Below the pieces are notes generated by a model. It saw only the letters and a program-made list of their open reading frames with translations, had not been told where the DNA came from and searched no databases. A stretch of 64,000 nt of DNA from Candidatus Methanomethylophilaceae archaeon (GTDB lineage Archaea; Thermoplasmatota; Thermoplasmata; Methanomassiliicoccales; Methanomethylophilaceae): contig CALUHR010000013.1 in assembly GCA_944320495.1 (NCBI GenBank), positions 354,687-418,686 on the forward strand, in the 5' to 3' direction. A program made the position numbers and the translations under genes. Below, in pieces: positions 1 to 9,517 of the stretch; the first letter of the stretch is position 1, and each line of letters opens with the position of its first letter.

Positions 1-370
1 CCATGTAGTAGGGGGTGTGGATGGAGAGCTTGACGTCCATCCTCTTGGCCATGTGCCCGATGCCCGCCAGGCTGCCGAAGGTGTCGGCGACGGGGGAGGG
101 CATGAACAGGAGGTCGTCGTCCTCCTCGATCGGCTCGTTGGGGTCGCTGATGGGCTCCTCGTCCCTCAGGATCTCCACGACGAAGTCCTCCTCGATGTCG
201 GAGATCGTCAGGCCGACCTCCTCGTCCTCAGGCGGGCGGGGGTAGACCCCTGCGCGTACCATCTGGATCTCCAGGGCGCTGAGGCTGAGGTTGTGAACGT
301 CCTCTATGCCGTCCTTCAGGGTGCGCCCCTTGCAGGAAAGGGGGATGCCGGCGGGGCCGAACCTTATCAT
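1..370 (-). CDS. nfo: Endonuclease IV-type AP endonuclease (partial, C-terminus off window)
   Basis: First 123 codons of a protein running off the left edge. The N-terminus (MIRFGPAGIPLSCKG, then ALEIQMVRAG) is typical of the archaeal endonuclease IV/xylose-isomerase-like TIM barrel family, which cleaves the DNA backbone at abasic sites in base excision repair using a metal centre. The metal-binding His and Glu residues expected further on are mostly outside the window, so catalytic competence cannot be judged. The start is the ATG at 370-368. It is transcribed divergently from the membrane protein at 526, sharing a 155-base gap with AT-rich promoter-like stretches on both sides. Confidence 0.8.
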   Translation of the reverse strand, partial: MIRFGPAGIPLSCKGRTLKDGIEDVHNLSLSALEIQMVRAGVYPRPPEDEEVGLTISDIEEDFVVEILRDEEPISDPNEPIEEDDDLLFMPSPVADTFGSLAGIGHMAKRMDVKLSIHTPYYM

Positions 371-525
371 GGTGGCGGGCAACCTTACTAAAGTAGATAA
401 GGGGTTCGTTGTGACTTGGGCGGGGCGAGGGACCCGCCGGGATGTGGACGGTCGTCGCGTGCTGTTCGGAGCTTCCGCGGGACTCATCCAATATTATTAA
501 AAACGGGATGGGGCTCGGGAAGCGT

Positions 526-1128
526 ATGAACACCGGCAGAGCAGTAGCCGTGGTAAGTGCCCTGCTGGCGATAGCCTCCCTGGCGGTGGCCTGGGTCCAT
601 TACGAGGGTATAATGGCCATCGTGTCCTTCTTCGTGCTGGTGTTCGGCGTACTGGCATCCAAGAACTGCACCCTGAACACGAACAAGTTCATCCTGCTGG
701 CATCCGTGGCATCGGTCGTTTGCACGGTCCTCTCCGTCACAGTGCTGGTGCAGGGGAACTTCTCCGACGCGGAGGGCACCCCAACCGTGACCTGGTTCGT
801 GCTCATCGGCCTGGTGCACAGCGTGCCCGTGGTTCCCCTGACCTTCTCGGTGTACCCCATCATCGCATCGCTGTCCGGGGCGTCCTTCAACTGGGCCATC
901 GTCCGCGGTCTGAGCCCCTTCATAGGGATGGGCATGGAGGTCCCCGGGTTCGTGCTGGAGTACATGTTCGAGGGGGCCGACAACTGGATGACCGACAACG
1001 GGTACATCCTGTACCACTTCCTGATGACCGCGCTGGTCATGATCGTCTTCGCGTTCATCGCATCCTCGATCATGAGGAGGCACGGACTGGTCGTGACCGA
1101 GAGGGGGCTGGGTGAGCTGAGATGCTGA
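526..1128 (+). CDS. Polytopic membrane protein of unknown function
   Basis: A 200-residue protein that is almost entirely hydrophobic, with about six predicted membrane segments and a short basic C-terminus. I do not recognise the family with confidence. Its C-terminal half (EVPGFVLEYMFEGADNW) loosely resembles the next gene, so the two may be related integral membrane proteins. An in-frame ATG exists at 508, but a TATA-like ATATTATTAAAA at about 491-502 places transcription start close to 526, favouring a leaderless or nearly leaderless start at 526. It overlaps the next gene by seven bases, indicating an operon that continues into the glycosyltransferase. Confidence 0.6.
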   Translation: MNTGRAVAVVSALLAIASLAVAWVHYEGIMAIVSFFVLVFGVLASKNCTLNTNKFILLASVASVVCTVLSVTVLVQGNFSDAEGTPTVTWFVLIGLVHSVPVVPLTFSVYPIIASLSGASFNWAIVRGLSPFIGMGMEVPGFVLEYMFEGADNWMTDNGYILYHFLMTALVMIVFAFIASSIMRRHGLVVTERGLGELRC

Positions 1129-1811
1129 CCGCCGAGCAGGATGCCAGGGAGAGGCGCGTCGCATGGGCGATGCTCATAGGATGTCCCCTGTCCTTCATGT
1201 TCATCTCCGTGTTCTCGTTCCTGGGCGTGGCGCCCGGGATCGAGGCAGGGCATCCTCCGATATACCTCATCGCGACTTGCATCGCATGGGCGATAGTGTC
1301 CGTGTTCCTGCCGGCCCTCAGGCTGCTGAGGCTGGTCTCCCTGCCCTCGGCGTTCCTGTTCGTGGTCTACGCGAACATGTACTTCTACGTGGTCTCGCTG
1401 AACGTCGGGCTGTACCTGAACGTCAGCTGGTGGGGGGACATGGGGCATGTCATCTCGTCCACCATCGTCACCATGATCGTCTTCCTGGCACTGTGCATCA
1501 TGGAGGTGTACTCGCCCGCCCACGTGACCTTCGGCAGGAGGGGAGGGATGGCGGCGATGCTGTTCTTCGTCGCCCTCAGCTTCGGCGGGATCTGGGAGAT
1601 GATGGAGGGCTTCGCCGACTTCGCTGGGGGCGGATCCTACATGGTCTACGGTGCCAGCGACACCATGGGGGACCTCACCGCCGACCTGATCGGCGTGATC
1701 ATCGTCACCGCCTGCGCCTACTGGTACCTCGGCAGGAGGGCCCCCGCCGACATCTGCTCTTCCATACGCTTCGGGAGGGGTGCTTTCGTTGTCAGGGAAG
1801 ACGTCGAGCGA
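1122..1811 (+). CDS. DUF2238-like membrane protein, ends at CGA
   Basis: About 229 residues with five or six membrane segments. The stretch GASDTMGDLTADLIG after a WEMMEGFADF helix resembles the DUF2238/YjdF-type family, whose function is unknown. Under the standard code the frame stays open to 2462, 680 bases into the next gene in another frame, which would give an Arg-rich nonsense tail. The first in-frame CGA of the gene is at 1809-1811 (context GAG CGA TCT), just after the next gene's start, where a short overlap would be normal. I therefore place the end there. The start ATG at 1122 overlaps the upstream gene. Confidence 0.6.
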
Positions 1812-3099
1812 TCTCCGCACGGTCCTCTGGGGCGACGGCGCGGCGCGCACCAGGACGGTCATCGCCGTCCTGTTCCTCGTGGCATGCATCGGATATCTCG
1901 TCGCGGTCCACGTGCTCGGGATAGAGACCGAGGTCATGCGGGACCGCTTCTGGAAGAACGCCGAGCCCCTGTTCGACGGTATCGTGCCGGCCACCGAGTA
2001 TCCCCCGCTGGCTCTCGTCTTCATCGCGATACCCAGGCTGTTCGGCTCCGACCCATGGTCTTACGAGGTCGCCTACGTGGCGATGATCTATGTTTTCATG
2101 GTCGCGGGCCTGTGTCTGGTGTCGAGGCTGGCCAGGGCCCTCGGCAGGGACGGGTCGGGCCCGATGGTCGCATATGGGCTTATGGTCCTCCTGATGCTGG
2201 AGTTCGTCCTGGACAGGTTCGACATAATCGCCATGGTCCTCGCGCTGGCCGCGATGGTCCTCCTGGCGGAGCGCCGCACCGTTCCCGCCTTCGTCGTGCT
2301 GGCACTCGGCGTGCTCACCAAGGTCTACCCCGCCGTCTTCTTCCCGGTCATGCTCCTCGCTCTCCTCTACGACCGCAGGGTGAGGGACGCGCTGCACGGG
2401 TTCGCCGCGTTCGTCCTGACGGGATTGGCGGCGGTTGCGGTATGCGTGCTCATCGATCCTGAGATCATCACGAACTTCATCAGCTACAACGGGTTCCGCC
2501 CCCTACAGATAGAGTCGGTCGCCGCTTCCGTTATCTATCCGTTCTCCATGGTTGGCCTCACGGACGTCTGGATTCAGGGGTCTTCGCCCGAGAGCTTCTG
2601 GTCGGACAACCTCCGGGGTCCGCTGCCGGACGCCCTGGCGGACTGGATGCTGCCCGTCGCCGTCGCCTGCGTGGTCGCCGTCTGGATCGCCTACATGGTC
2701 CTCCGGTCCCGCGTCGCCGGCGACCACACCATGCGCCTGGCCTCCCTGGCGATGCTGTCCACGTTGCTCGTGTTCCTGGTGATGAACAAGGTCTTCTCGG
2801 CGCAGTACCTCATCTGGGCGATAGCCCCGCTCATGTTCGTCCTGCTGACGTCGCCGGAGGGGTCGGAGCGCCGCATCCTCCAGGTGCTGGTGCTGGCCAC
2901 CCTGCTCACGCAGGTCGACTTCGTGTACAACGTCGGGTTCCTGGGCGGAGGCGCCAACATCGACGACCTCGGCATGCTCGTCATCCTGGCGAAGAACGCG
3001 GCGGTCGTCGCCGCGATGGTCCTGGCCCTGAGGTCCATGGTCTCGATGGGCCGTGGGACCGTCTCCGAGGACCGTCCCGGGCCGGTCGCCAACCCTTAA
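1780..3099 (+). CDS. Membrane glycosyltransferase, GT-C / DUF2029 (GT87-like)
   Basis: A 439-residue polytopic protein with about ten membrane helices. The first large loop carries ATEYPPLALV, followed later by LDRFDIIAMVLALAAM and LTKVYPAVFFPVMLL, the layout of DUF2029/GT87 enzymes that transfer mannose or related sugars from polyprenyl-phosphate donors outside the membrane. An acidic residue in the first loop is the expected catalytic base. Donor and acceptor are unknown. The start could be GTG 1780 or TTG 1789; GGGAGGGG at 1772-1779 is better spaced for the TTG. It ends with TAA and overlaps the upstream membrane protein, so the two are probably cotranscribed. I found no in-frame CGA. Confidence 0.75.
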   Translation: MLSLSGKTSSDLRTVLWGDGAARTRTVIAVLFLVACIGYLVAVHVLGIETEVMRDRFWKNAEPLFDGIVPATEYPPLALVFIAIPRLFGSDPWSYEVAYVAMIYVFMVAGLCLVSRLARALGRDGSGPMVAYGLMVLLMLEFVLDRFDIIAMVLALAAMVLLAERRTVPAFVVLALGVLTKVYPAVFFPVMLLALLYDRRVRDALHGFAAFVLTGLAAVAVCVLIDPEIITNFISYNGFRPLQIESVAASVIYPFSMVGLTDVWIQGSSPESFWSDNLRGPLPDALADWMLPVAVACVVAVWIAYMVLRSRVAGDHTMRLASLAMLSTLLVFLVMNKVFSAQYLIWAIAPLMFVLLTSPEGSERRILQVLVLATLLTQVDFVYNVGFLGGGANIDDLGMLVILAKNAAVVAAMVLALRSMVSMGRGTVSEDRPGPVANP

Positions 3100-3183
3100 A
3101 TAAGGGTACCAGATAGGACGGACCGCTCTTCAGAGCCGATGAATGATGAAGGCGCCTTTGAGCGCCGGAAAGAGGTAATTGCA

Positions 3184-3549
3184 ATGTCCGTATACGTGAA
3201 GTTCGAGACACCCAAGGAGATTTCCGACAAAGCCTACTCCCTCGCCGAGATGGCCAGGGACGGCGGCAAGATCAAGAAGGGAACCAACGAGGTCACCAAG
3301 GTCGTCGAGCGCGGCAACGCCGCCATCGTCATCATGGCCGCCGACGTCGAGCCCCCGGAGATCCTGGCCCACATGCCCGCCCTGTGCGACGAGAGGAACG
3401 TCCCCTACGTCTACGTCCCCAGCAAGACCGAGCTCGGCAGCGCCATCGGCCTCGACAAGCCCACCGCCTCCATCGCCATCGTCGATGTCGGAAAGGGCAA
3501 GGCCCTGTGCGACGAGATCGCTGCGGCTGTCAAGAACCTGAAAGCCTGA
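3184..3549 (+). CDS. rpl7ae: Ribosomal protein L7Ae
   Basis: A 121-residue L7Ae/L30e-fold protein. The sequence shows the kink-turn-binding segment KKGTNEVTKVVERG and the strand-turn AAIVIMAADVEPPEI, both diagnostic. In archaea L7Ae sits in the large ribosomal subunit and is also a core subunit of box C/D and H/ACA guide RNPs and of RNase P. It heads the conserved cluster L7Ae-S28e-L24e-NDK-aIF5B with gaps of 5-64 bases. A TTAAATAAGG promoter element at 3096-3105 gives a leader of about 60 bases. ATG 3184 is chosen over the in-frame 3139 start because family members begin at this point. Confidence 0.97.
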   Translation: MSVYVKFETPKEISDKAYSLAEMARDGGKIKKGTNEVTKVVERGNAAIVIMAADVEPPEILAHMPALCDERNVPYVYVPSKTELGSAIGLDKPTASIAIVDVGKGKALCDEIAAAVKNLKA

Positions 3550-3560
3550 AGGTGAACTGA

Positions 3561-3773
3561 ATGGTAGACACCGACAGCATACCCGCCGAGGTCGTCGAGG
3601 TCATCGGCAGGACCGGAATGACCGGGGAGGCTACCCAGGTCAAGGTCCGCGTTCTCGACGGACGCGACAAGGGCAGGATCATCACCAGGAACATCATGGG
3701 ACCCGTCAGGATGGGCGACATCCTCATGCTGAGGGAGACGTCCAGAGAGGCCCGCAAGCTCGGAATGAGGTGA
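3561..3773 (+). CDS. rps28e: Ribosomal protein S28e
   Basis: A 70-residue S28e protein with the complete S1/OB-like fold. The C-terminal signature [14 protein letters not shown] is nearly invariant in the family. It is a small-subunit component near the mRNA exit and E site. It lies 11 bases after L7Ae and immediately before L24e, the usual archaeal gene order, and ends with TGA. Length matches the family exactly. Confidence 0.97.
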   Translation: MVDTDSIPAEVVEVIGRTGMTGEATQVKVRVLDGRDKGRIITRNIMGPVRMGDILMLRETSREARKLGMR

Positions 3774-3778
3774 TTCGC

Positions 3779-4021
3779 ATGGTAGACACTACTAGGAAGT
3801 GCTCCTTCTGCGGCGCCCCCATCGAGCCCGGCACCGGGAAGATGTTCGTCAAGAAGGACGGGACCATCCTGTTCTTCGACACCAACAAGTGCTACAAGAA
3901 CATGATCGAGCTCAAGAGGGTCGCCCGTACCACCCTCTGGACCGAGAAGGCCCACCAGGAGAAGGCGACCAAGCTCAAGGCCATGGAGAAGTCCGAGGCC
4001 GCCGCCGAGAAGACGGAGTGA
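3779..4021 (+). CDS. rpl24e: Ribosomal protein L24e
   Basis: An 80-residue L24e protein of the large subunit. The zinc-ribbon N-terminus shows CSFC, but the second half reads FFDTNKC where most homologues have a Cys four residues before the last Cys. One of four expected zinc ligands is therefore replaced by Asp, giving three Cys plus a possible Asp ligand. The GTG at 3770 is in frame, but ATG 3779 fits the family start. The C-terminus is a charged helix rich in Lys and Glu. It sits between S28e and NDK in the translation cluster. Confidence 0.95.
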   Translation: MVDTTRKCSFCGAPIEPGTGKMFVKKDGTILFFDTNKCYKNMIELKRVARTTLWTEKAHQEKATKLKAMEKSEAAAEKTE

Positions 4022-4026
4022 TCCCC

Positions 4027-4482
4027 ATGGCGATGGAGCAGACCTACCTCATGGTCAAGCCCGACGGAGTCCAGCGCGGACTCTGCGGCGAGATCGTCTC
4101 CCGCTTCGAGAAGAAGGGACTGAAGATCGTCGGCATGAAGATGATGACCATCTCCAGGGAGACCGCCGAGAACCACTACGGCGAGCACAAGGGCAAGCCC
4201 TTCTTCCCGTCCCTCATCTCCTACATCACCTCCGGGCCCGTTCTCGCGATGGTCCTCGAGGGAGAGAACGCCGTCTCCGTTTGCAGGGGCATGATGGGCA
4301 AGACCAACCCGGCCGAGTCCGCCCCCGGAACCATCCGCGGCGACTACGCCATGGTCACCGGGATGAACATCATCCACGGCTCGGACTCCGTCGAGTCCGC
4401 CAAGAGGGAGATCTCCATCTTCTTCAAGCCGGAGGAGCTCGTCACCTACGACAGGACCTCCGACAAGTGGATCTACGAGTGA
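4027..4482 (+). CDS. ndk: Nucleoside diphosphate kinase
   Basis: A 151-residue NDK that equilibrates NTP and NDP pools by a phosphohistidine intermediate. Visible signatures are [14 protein letters not shown] at the N-terminus, [16 protein letters not shown], and the active-site histidine in [12 protein letters not shown]. Length is normal. It lies five bases after L24e in the translation cluster, a position conserved in many archaea, where it presumably supplies GTP for translation factors. ATG 4027 has GGAG upstream at suitable spacing; an ATG two codons later is also possible. Confidence 0.97.
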   Translation: MAMEQTYLMVKPDGVQRGLCGEIVSRFEKKGLKIVGMKMMTISRETAENHYGEHKGKPFFPSLISYITSGPVLAMVLEGENAVSVCRGMMGKTNPAESAPGTIRGDYAMVTGMNIIHGSDSVESAKREISIFFKPEELVTYDRTSDKWIYE

Positions 4483-4546
4483 TTCCAAACCTCTTCCGAA
4501 AACCCCTTAACATCACGTTTCATATTCATCAGCAGAGGTGTCCATC

Positions 4547-6295
4547 ATGGCGATAAGACAGCCCGTCGTCAGTGTTCTGGGTCATGTAGACCACGGTAAG
4601 ACCAAGCTGCTCGACCGCATAAGGGGCACCTCCGTCCAGGCGAGGGAGGCCGGAGCGATCACGCAGCACATCGGCGCCACCGAGGTGCCGATCGACCACA
4701 TCTACAAGATGTGCGGCTCGCTAATCGGGAACAAGAAGTTCGACGTCCCCGGCCTGCTCTTCATCGACACGCCCGGACACCAGTCCTTCGTCACCCTCCG
4801 CGCCAGGGGAGGGTCCCTGGCCGACCTGGCCGTCCTCGTCATCGACATCCGCGAGGGCCTGATGCCCCAGACCATCGAGTCCATCCGCATCCTCAGGCAG
4901 TACAAGACCCCCTTCGTCATCGCCCTCAACAAGGTCGACACCATCGAGGGGTGGATCGCCGAGGAGGGGAGGCCGTTCGTGCTCTCCGAGAGGGTCCAGC
5001 AGGACCACACGAGGGCGGTCTTCGAGGAGAAGATGTACAACGTCATCGCCCAGCTGGCCCAGGAGGGCATATCCTCCGACAGGTACGACAGGATCGACGA
5101 CTTCACCAAGGCCGTCGCGCTCGTGCCCATCAGCGCCAAGGAGGGCGAGGGCATCCAGGACCTGCTCCTGGTGCTCATCGGTCTGGCGCAGCGCTTCCTC
5201 GAGACCCAGCTCGAGAAGGGCGAGGGCCCCGGAAGGGGCACGATTCTGGAGATCAAGGAGGAGCGCGGTCTCGGCAAGACGCTGGACATGATCCTCTACT
5301 CCGGGACGCTGAAGAAGGGCGACACCGTCGCCATGGGCACACGCGGGGCGCCGGTGGTCACGAAGATCAAGGCCATCCTCAAGCCCAAGCCCCTGGACGA
5401 GATCCGCGACCCGAGGGACCGCTTCGACTCCGTGAAGGAGCTCCACGCCGCCGCCGGGGTCAAGATCTCCACGCAGAACTGCGAGGGCGTCATCGCCGGA
5501 GCGCCCATCATCGTCGTCAAGGGTCCGAACGATCCCGCCATCAAGGCGCTCGCCGAGGAGACGAGCATCAAGATCGAGACCCAGGAGAACGGCATCACGA
5601 TCAAGGCCGACGCCATCGGCTCCCTGGAGGCGCTGGCGTACGAGGCCAAGGCCCACGACATCCCCATCAGGAAGTACGGCATCGGCGAGATCACCCGCAG
5701 GGACATCGTCGAGACTGCCTACGCGGACAAGAAGAACTGCGTCATCCTGGGATTCAACGTCGAGCTCTCCAAGGACGCAGAGGCAGAGCTGATGAACCAC
5801 GAGGGCCTCAAGGTCCTTACCAACCAGATCGTCTACCAGCTCATCGACGACTACGTCGAGTGGGTCGACGAGTGCAAGAGGCAGACAGACACCGACAAGC
5901 GCTCGGTGTTCTCGTTCCCCGCCAAGTTCATGGTGCTCCCCAACTGCATATTCCGCGCCAGCAAGCCCGCCATCGTCGGCGTCCGCGTCCTGGCCGGGAG
6001 GATCAGGCCCGGGGAGACCCTCATCGGACCCGACGGCAGGGACCTCGGCAGGATCAAGAGTATCCGCATCGGCGAGGACGTACAGAGGGAGGCCAAGCAG
6101 GGCGACGAGGTCGCGGTGGCCATCGACGGCGTCACCGTCGGCAGGCAGATCGACGAGGAGTCGATAGTGTACGTCGACCTCATCGAGTCCGGGTACAAGC
6201 AGCTCCAGACCCTGGACCTCACCGCCGACGAGAAGATCGCGATGGAGGAGACCGTCGCCATCAAGAGGAAGGAGGAGCCCTTCTGGGGCATGTGA
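4547..6295 (+). CDS. infB: Translation initiation factor aIF5B
   Basis: A 582-residue aIF5B/IF2-type GTPase that promotes ribosomal subunit joining. The G domain shows [12 protein letters not shown] at residues 12-23, the switch region GAITQHIGATE, DTPGHQSF and NKVD. It is followed by two beta-barrel domains with an intervening alpha/beta domain, as in archaeal aIF5B, without the long eukaryotic N-terminal extension. A GTG at 4538 is in frame, but GAGGTG just upstream of ATG 4547 works better as a ribosome-binding site. Reading every codon I found no in-frame CGA. It ends with TGA and is followed 12 bases later by a PLD-like gene. Confidence 0.96.
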   Translation: MAIRQPVVSVLGHVDHGKTKLLDRIRGTSVQAREAGAITQHIGATEVPIDHIYKMCGSLIGNKKFDVPGLLFIDTPGHQSFVTLRARGGSLADLAVLVIDIREGLMPQTIESIRILRQYKTPFVIALNKVDTIEGWIAEEGRPFVLSERVQQDHTRAVFEEKMYNVIAQLAQEGISSDRYDRIDDFTKAVALVPISAKEGEGIQDLLLVLIGLAQRFLETQLEKGEGPGRGTILEIKEERGLGKTLDMILYSGTLKKGDTVAMGTRGAPVVTKIKAILKPKPLDEIRDPRDRFDSVKELHAAAGVKISTQNCEGVIAGAPIIVVKGPNDPAIKALAEETSIKIETQENGITIKADAIGSLEALAYEAKAHDIPIRKYGIGEITRRDIVETAYADKKNCVILGFNVELSKDAEAELMNHEGLKVLTNQIVYQLIDDYVEWVDECKRQTDTDKRSVFSFPAKFMVLPNCIFRASKPAIVGVRVLAGRIRPGETLIGPDGRDLGRIKSIRIGEDVQREAKQGDEVAVAIDGVTVGRQIDEESIVYVDLIESGYKQLQTLDLTADEKIAMEETVAIKRKEEPFWGM

Positions 6296-6307
6296 CGGGG
6301 GTCTCCC

Positions 6308-7663
6308 GTGACATATCTCACGGTCCCGTTCTTCACCTACATATTCGCGGTGCTGCCGGTCTGGCTGCCCCTGCTGGCAACGGACCTGGTGGCGCTGTAC
6401 ATCCTCATATTCAGGGAGAGGCACGACCCGAGGACGCTGATATTCTGGGTGGCGGTGGTGTTCATACTGCCGTTCCTAGGCTTCCTCTTCTACCTGCTGT
6501 TCGGCTGCACGCTGTTCGTCAGACGGTGGGGCTCGCGGAAGGAGGCATCCGACAGGAGGTTCCTGTCGGGCGTCTCGGAGGAGCCCCCGGAGGACGGCCG
6601 CAGGCTGTCCAACGTGCTCTCCAGCGCCGGGGCCGACGTGTACACGTCCGGGAACGGCGTCAGGCTGTTCTGGGACGCTCCGGACTCCTGGGGGACCTGC
6701 ATGGACGCCATCCTCGCTGCCAGCCGCAGCGTGCACATCGAGACCAACAGGCTCCCGGACGACCCGTCCCTGAGGGACATGCTGGCCTCCAAGGCGCGGG
6801 AGGGAGTCGACGTCCGCATCGTCACCGGGACCCGCGGGTTCGGGAGGACCCCCGGTCTCCGCGAGCTCAGGCGCGCGGGGGTCAGGTACACAACCTTCCA
6901 CGGATGGTTCCTCTCTACGTTCTCGCTCAGGGTCGAGAGCCGCTGCCTCAGGGATCTCCTCGTGGTCGACGGCTCTGTGGCGTTCACCTGCCTCGGGTCG
7001 TCGATAGAGGTCGAGGGCAGGGCCGCATCCCGCCTGGACCGCAGGTTCCTCGCCGACTGGGCGTTCGCATCCGGGGAGGCCGTCGACGTCCACGAAGACG
7101 TCCAGTCCTCCGACGGCGGGTGCGGGGTGCAGGTGGTCCCGTCCGGTCCCGATTCGTCAGGGATGGCCATGCTCCACGGGTACTCCGAGATAATATCGGA
7201 GGCGAGGGACAGGCTGTACCTCACGTTCCCGTTCCTGATCCCCAACGACGAGATGTACAACGCCATCAAGCAGGCGGTCATCGCGGGCACCGACGTCAGG
7301 ATACTCATCCCGTCGGTCTGCAGGCACTGGTACCAGCCCTGGAACTCCCTTGCCGCCTCCAACCCGCTCATGCAGGCCGGCGCGAGGGTGTACTTCTCTG
7401 ACACGGCGTCGGTGAGATGCCTCGCCGTGGCGGACGGCAGGGTGCTGGCCATGGGGACCGGCGTCTTCAACTCCAGGTCCCTGTGGGCAGACTACGCGGT
7501 GAACGTGGTCGTCAGGTCGGAGGATGTGGCCAGGGACGCCGAGAGGGCGTTCATGGCCGAGCTCGACGGTGCGGCGGAGTGCCTCCCGGAGGAGTACAGC
7601 CGCAGGTCCTTCGCGGATCGCATCAAGATTGCGGTCGCCAGGATGCTGATGTTCCTGAACCGA
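6308..7663 (+). CDS. Cardiolipin-synthase-like PLD-fold membrane protein with both HKD motifs lost; ends at CGA
   Basis: A 451-residue protein with two N-terminal membrane helices (PWLPLLATDLVALYILIF-type hairpin) followed by two phospholipase-D repeats, the architecture of cardiolipin synthase. The position of the first HKD motif reads LRDLLVVDG and of the second VRCLAVADG: the Asp survives, but His and Lys are replaced in both. It should not have PLD chemistry. The only in-frame CGA lies at 7661-7663, after RIKIAVARMLMFLN, where cardiolipin synthases normally end. The standard code reads on to 7888, through the S6e promoter and into S6e. It may be a lipid-binding or regulatory pseudoenzyme. 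Confidence 0.7.
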
Positions 7664-7820
7664 TCGCCCTGGCCTTCTGAGCTGGACCTCCCCTACCTCC
7701 GTCACGGCGGCGTGGCCGGCATGCGGGGACGAAGGGCGGGGTGCAGCCCATCGGCACATCGTTCGAGGGAAGGCCACCTGCGTGCGCACCGGCCCCGTCG
7801 ATCCCGCCCTTTAAGGAATC

Positions 7821-7828
7821 TTTATAAA
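7821..7828 (+). promoter_or_regulatory. TATA box of the S6e-aIF2 gamma operon
   Basis: TTTATAAA lies 36 bases before the S6e ATG, at the spacing expected for an archaeal core promoter with a leader of roughly 10-15 bases. The standard-code reading frame of the upstream PLD-like gene would run through this promoter, which is one reason to end that gene earlier. Confidence 0.7.
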
Positions 7829-7863
7829 GGTCTCCCCTTTAGCCCGACGTCACAGGTGTTCAA

Positions 7864-8271
7864 ATGGCAGACTTCAAAGTCGTTGTGAACGATGTCAAGA
7901 CTGGAAAGTCCTACGCCGTCCCCGTGACCGGTCACCACGCGAACTCTCTGATTGGCGTTAGCGTCGGAGAGGTCGTTGATGGTGTTTTCGTGGGCCTTCC
8001 CGACTACAAGCTCCAGGTAACCGGAGGCTCCGACTCCAACGGAACCCCCATGAGGAAGGACCTCCCCGGCAACAAGAGGGTCAAGCTCCTCCTCTCCGAC
8101 GGACTCGGATTCCACGAGGTCTATCACGGAGAGAGGAAGAGGGTCGCCATCCGCGGCGCACAGATCTCCGATGCGATCGTCCAGATCAACATGAAGGTCG
8201 TCGAGTACGGACCCAAGACCATCGAGGAGATCCTCAACCCCGCTCCCGAGGGAGAGGCTCCCGCGGAGTAA
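7864..8271 (+). CDS. rps6e: Ribosomal protein S6e
   Basis: A 135-residue archaeal S6e. The core shows [26 protein letters not shown] and [10 protein letters not shown], the family signature. The acidic C-terminal tail ([10 protein letters not shown]) replaces the eukaryotic phosphorylated helix. It is a small-subunit protein. It begins an operon with aIF2 gamma (five-base gap) and a PIN-domain nuclease, an order conserved in euryarchaea. TAA stop. Confidence 0.96.
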   Translation: MADFKVVVNDVKTGKSYAVPVTGHHANSLIGVSVGEVVDGVFVGLPDYKLQVTGGSDSNGTPMRKDLPGNKRVKLLLSDGLGFHEVYHGERKRVAIRGAQISDAIVQINMKVVEYGPKTIEEILNPAPEGEAPAE

Positions 8272-8276
8272 TTCAG

Positions 8277-9512
8277 ATGAAGGTACCGAAGCAGCCCGAG
8301 ATCAACATCGGGATGATCGGTCACGTCGACCACGGAAAGACCACCCTCACCAAGGCCCTCTCGGGCGAGTGGACGGACCGTCACTCGGAGGAGCTGAAGA
8401 GGGGAATCTCCATCCGTCTCGGATACGCCGACGTGGCGTTCTACAAGTGCCCCGAGTGCCAGGGCGCCGCCGCATACGGCACCACCAAGAAGTGCAAGAA
8501 CTGCGGTGCCGACGCCGAGTTCCTGAGGGCCGTGTCCTTCGTGGACGCCCCCGGGCACGAGACGCTCATGGCGACGATGCTCTCCGGAGCCGCCCTCATG
8601 GACGGAGCCCTGCTGCTGGTGGCCGCCAACGAGAAGTGTCCCCAGCCCCAGACCAAGGAGCATCTGATGGCCCTGTCTATCATCGGCATAGACAAGATCA
8701 TCATCGTCCAGAACAAGATCGACATCGTGACCCGCGAGCAGGCCATCGAGAACTACAAGCAGATCAAGGAGTTCGTCAAGGGCACCATCGCGGAGAACGC
8801 GCCGATCATACCGATCTCGGCCAACCGCGGCGTGAACATCGACATGCTCATCGAGGCCATCGAGGAGCACATCGTCTCCAAGATCGAGAGGAACCCCGAC
8901 GCCACCCCGCTGATGCACGTGGCCCGTTCCTTCGACATCAACTCCCCCGGAGCCAAGCCCGAGGAGCTGAGGGGCGGAGTCCTCGGAGGGTCCCTCATGC
9001 AGGGCACCCTGAAGGTCGGCGACGAGATCGAGATCGCGCCCGGACGCAAGACCGAGGTCGCGGGCAAGGTGGTCTACGAGAACATCAGGGCCACCGTCAC
9101 ATCTCTCGAGGCCGGAGGCAAGAGCGTCAAGAAGGTCGTTCCCGGAGGGCTGATCGCCATCGGAACTGGTCTCGACGCGGCCATGACCAAGTCGGACGGA
9201 CTCACCGGGAGGGTCATCGGACGCCCCGGAGAGCTGCCCCCCGTGGTCCACGACTTCGAGATGAAGACCGTGCTGCTGGACCGTGTCGTTGGCTCGTCCG
9301 CCGAGCTCTCGGTGGACGACATCAAGAGCAACGAGCCCCTGATGCTGAGCGTCGGAACCGCGACGACCGTGGGCGTCGTCAAGAGCGCCAGGAGCGGCTC
9401 CGCCGAGGTCGCCCTCAAGATCCCCGTGTGCATCCTGCCCGGGCAGAGGGTCGCCATCTCCAGGCGCATCTCCAACAAGTGGAGACTCATCGGCTACGGT
9501 ATCGTCGAGTGA
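8277..9512 (+). CDS. eif2g: Translation initiation factor aIF2 subunit gamma
   Basis: A 411-residue GTPase, the core subunit of aIF2 that delivers initiator Met-tRNA. The G domain shows [13 protein letters not shown], a four-Cys zinc knuckle (CPEC then CKNC), DAPGHETLM and QNKID. EF-Tu-like domains II and III follow. Length is normal. It is cotranscribed with S6e. I read the whole frame and found no CGA codon. TGA stop, followed directly by the PIN gene. Confidence 0.96.
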   Translation: MKVPKQPEINIGMIGHVDHGKTTLTKALSGEWTDRHSEELKRGISIRLGYADVAFYKCPECQGAAAYGTTKKCKNCGADAEFLRAVSFVDAPGHETLMATMLSGAALMDGALLLVAANEKCPQPQTKEHLMALSIIGIDKIIIVQNKIDIVTREQAIENYKQIKEFVKGTIAENAPIIPISANRGVNIDMLIEAIEEHIVSKIERNPDATPLMHVARSFDINSPGAKPEELRGGVLGGSLMQGTLKVGDEIEIAPGRKTEVAGKVVYENIRATVTSLEAGGKSVKKVVPGGLIAIGTGLDAAMTKSDGLTGRVIGRPGELPPVVHDFEMKTVLLDRVVGSSAELSVDDIKSNEPLMLSVGTATTVGVVKSARSGSAEVALKIPVCILPGQRVAISRRISNKWRLIGYGIVE

Positions 9513-9517
9513 GCGTC

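Noticed and set aside
1122-2462. Frameshifted fusion of the DUF2238-like protein with the glycosyltransferase
   Set aside because: The second gene has its own ribosome-binding site and start, and the first has CGA at 1809 just after it.
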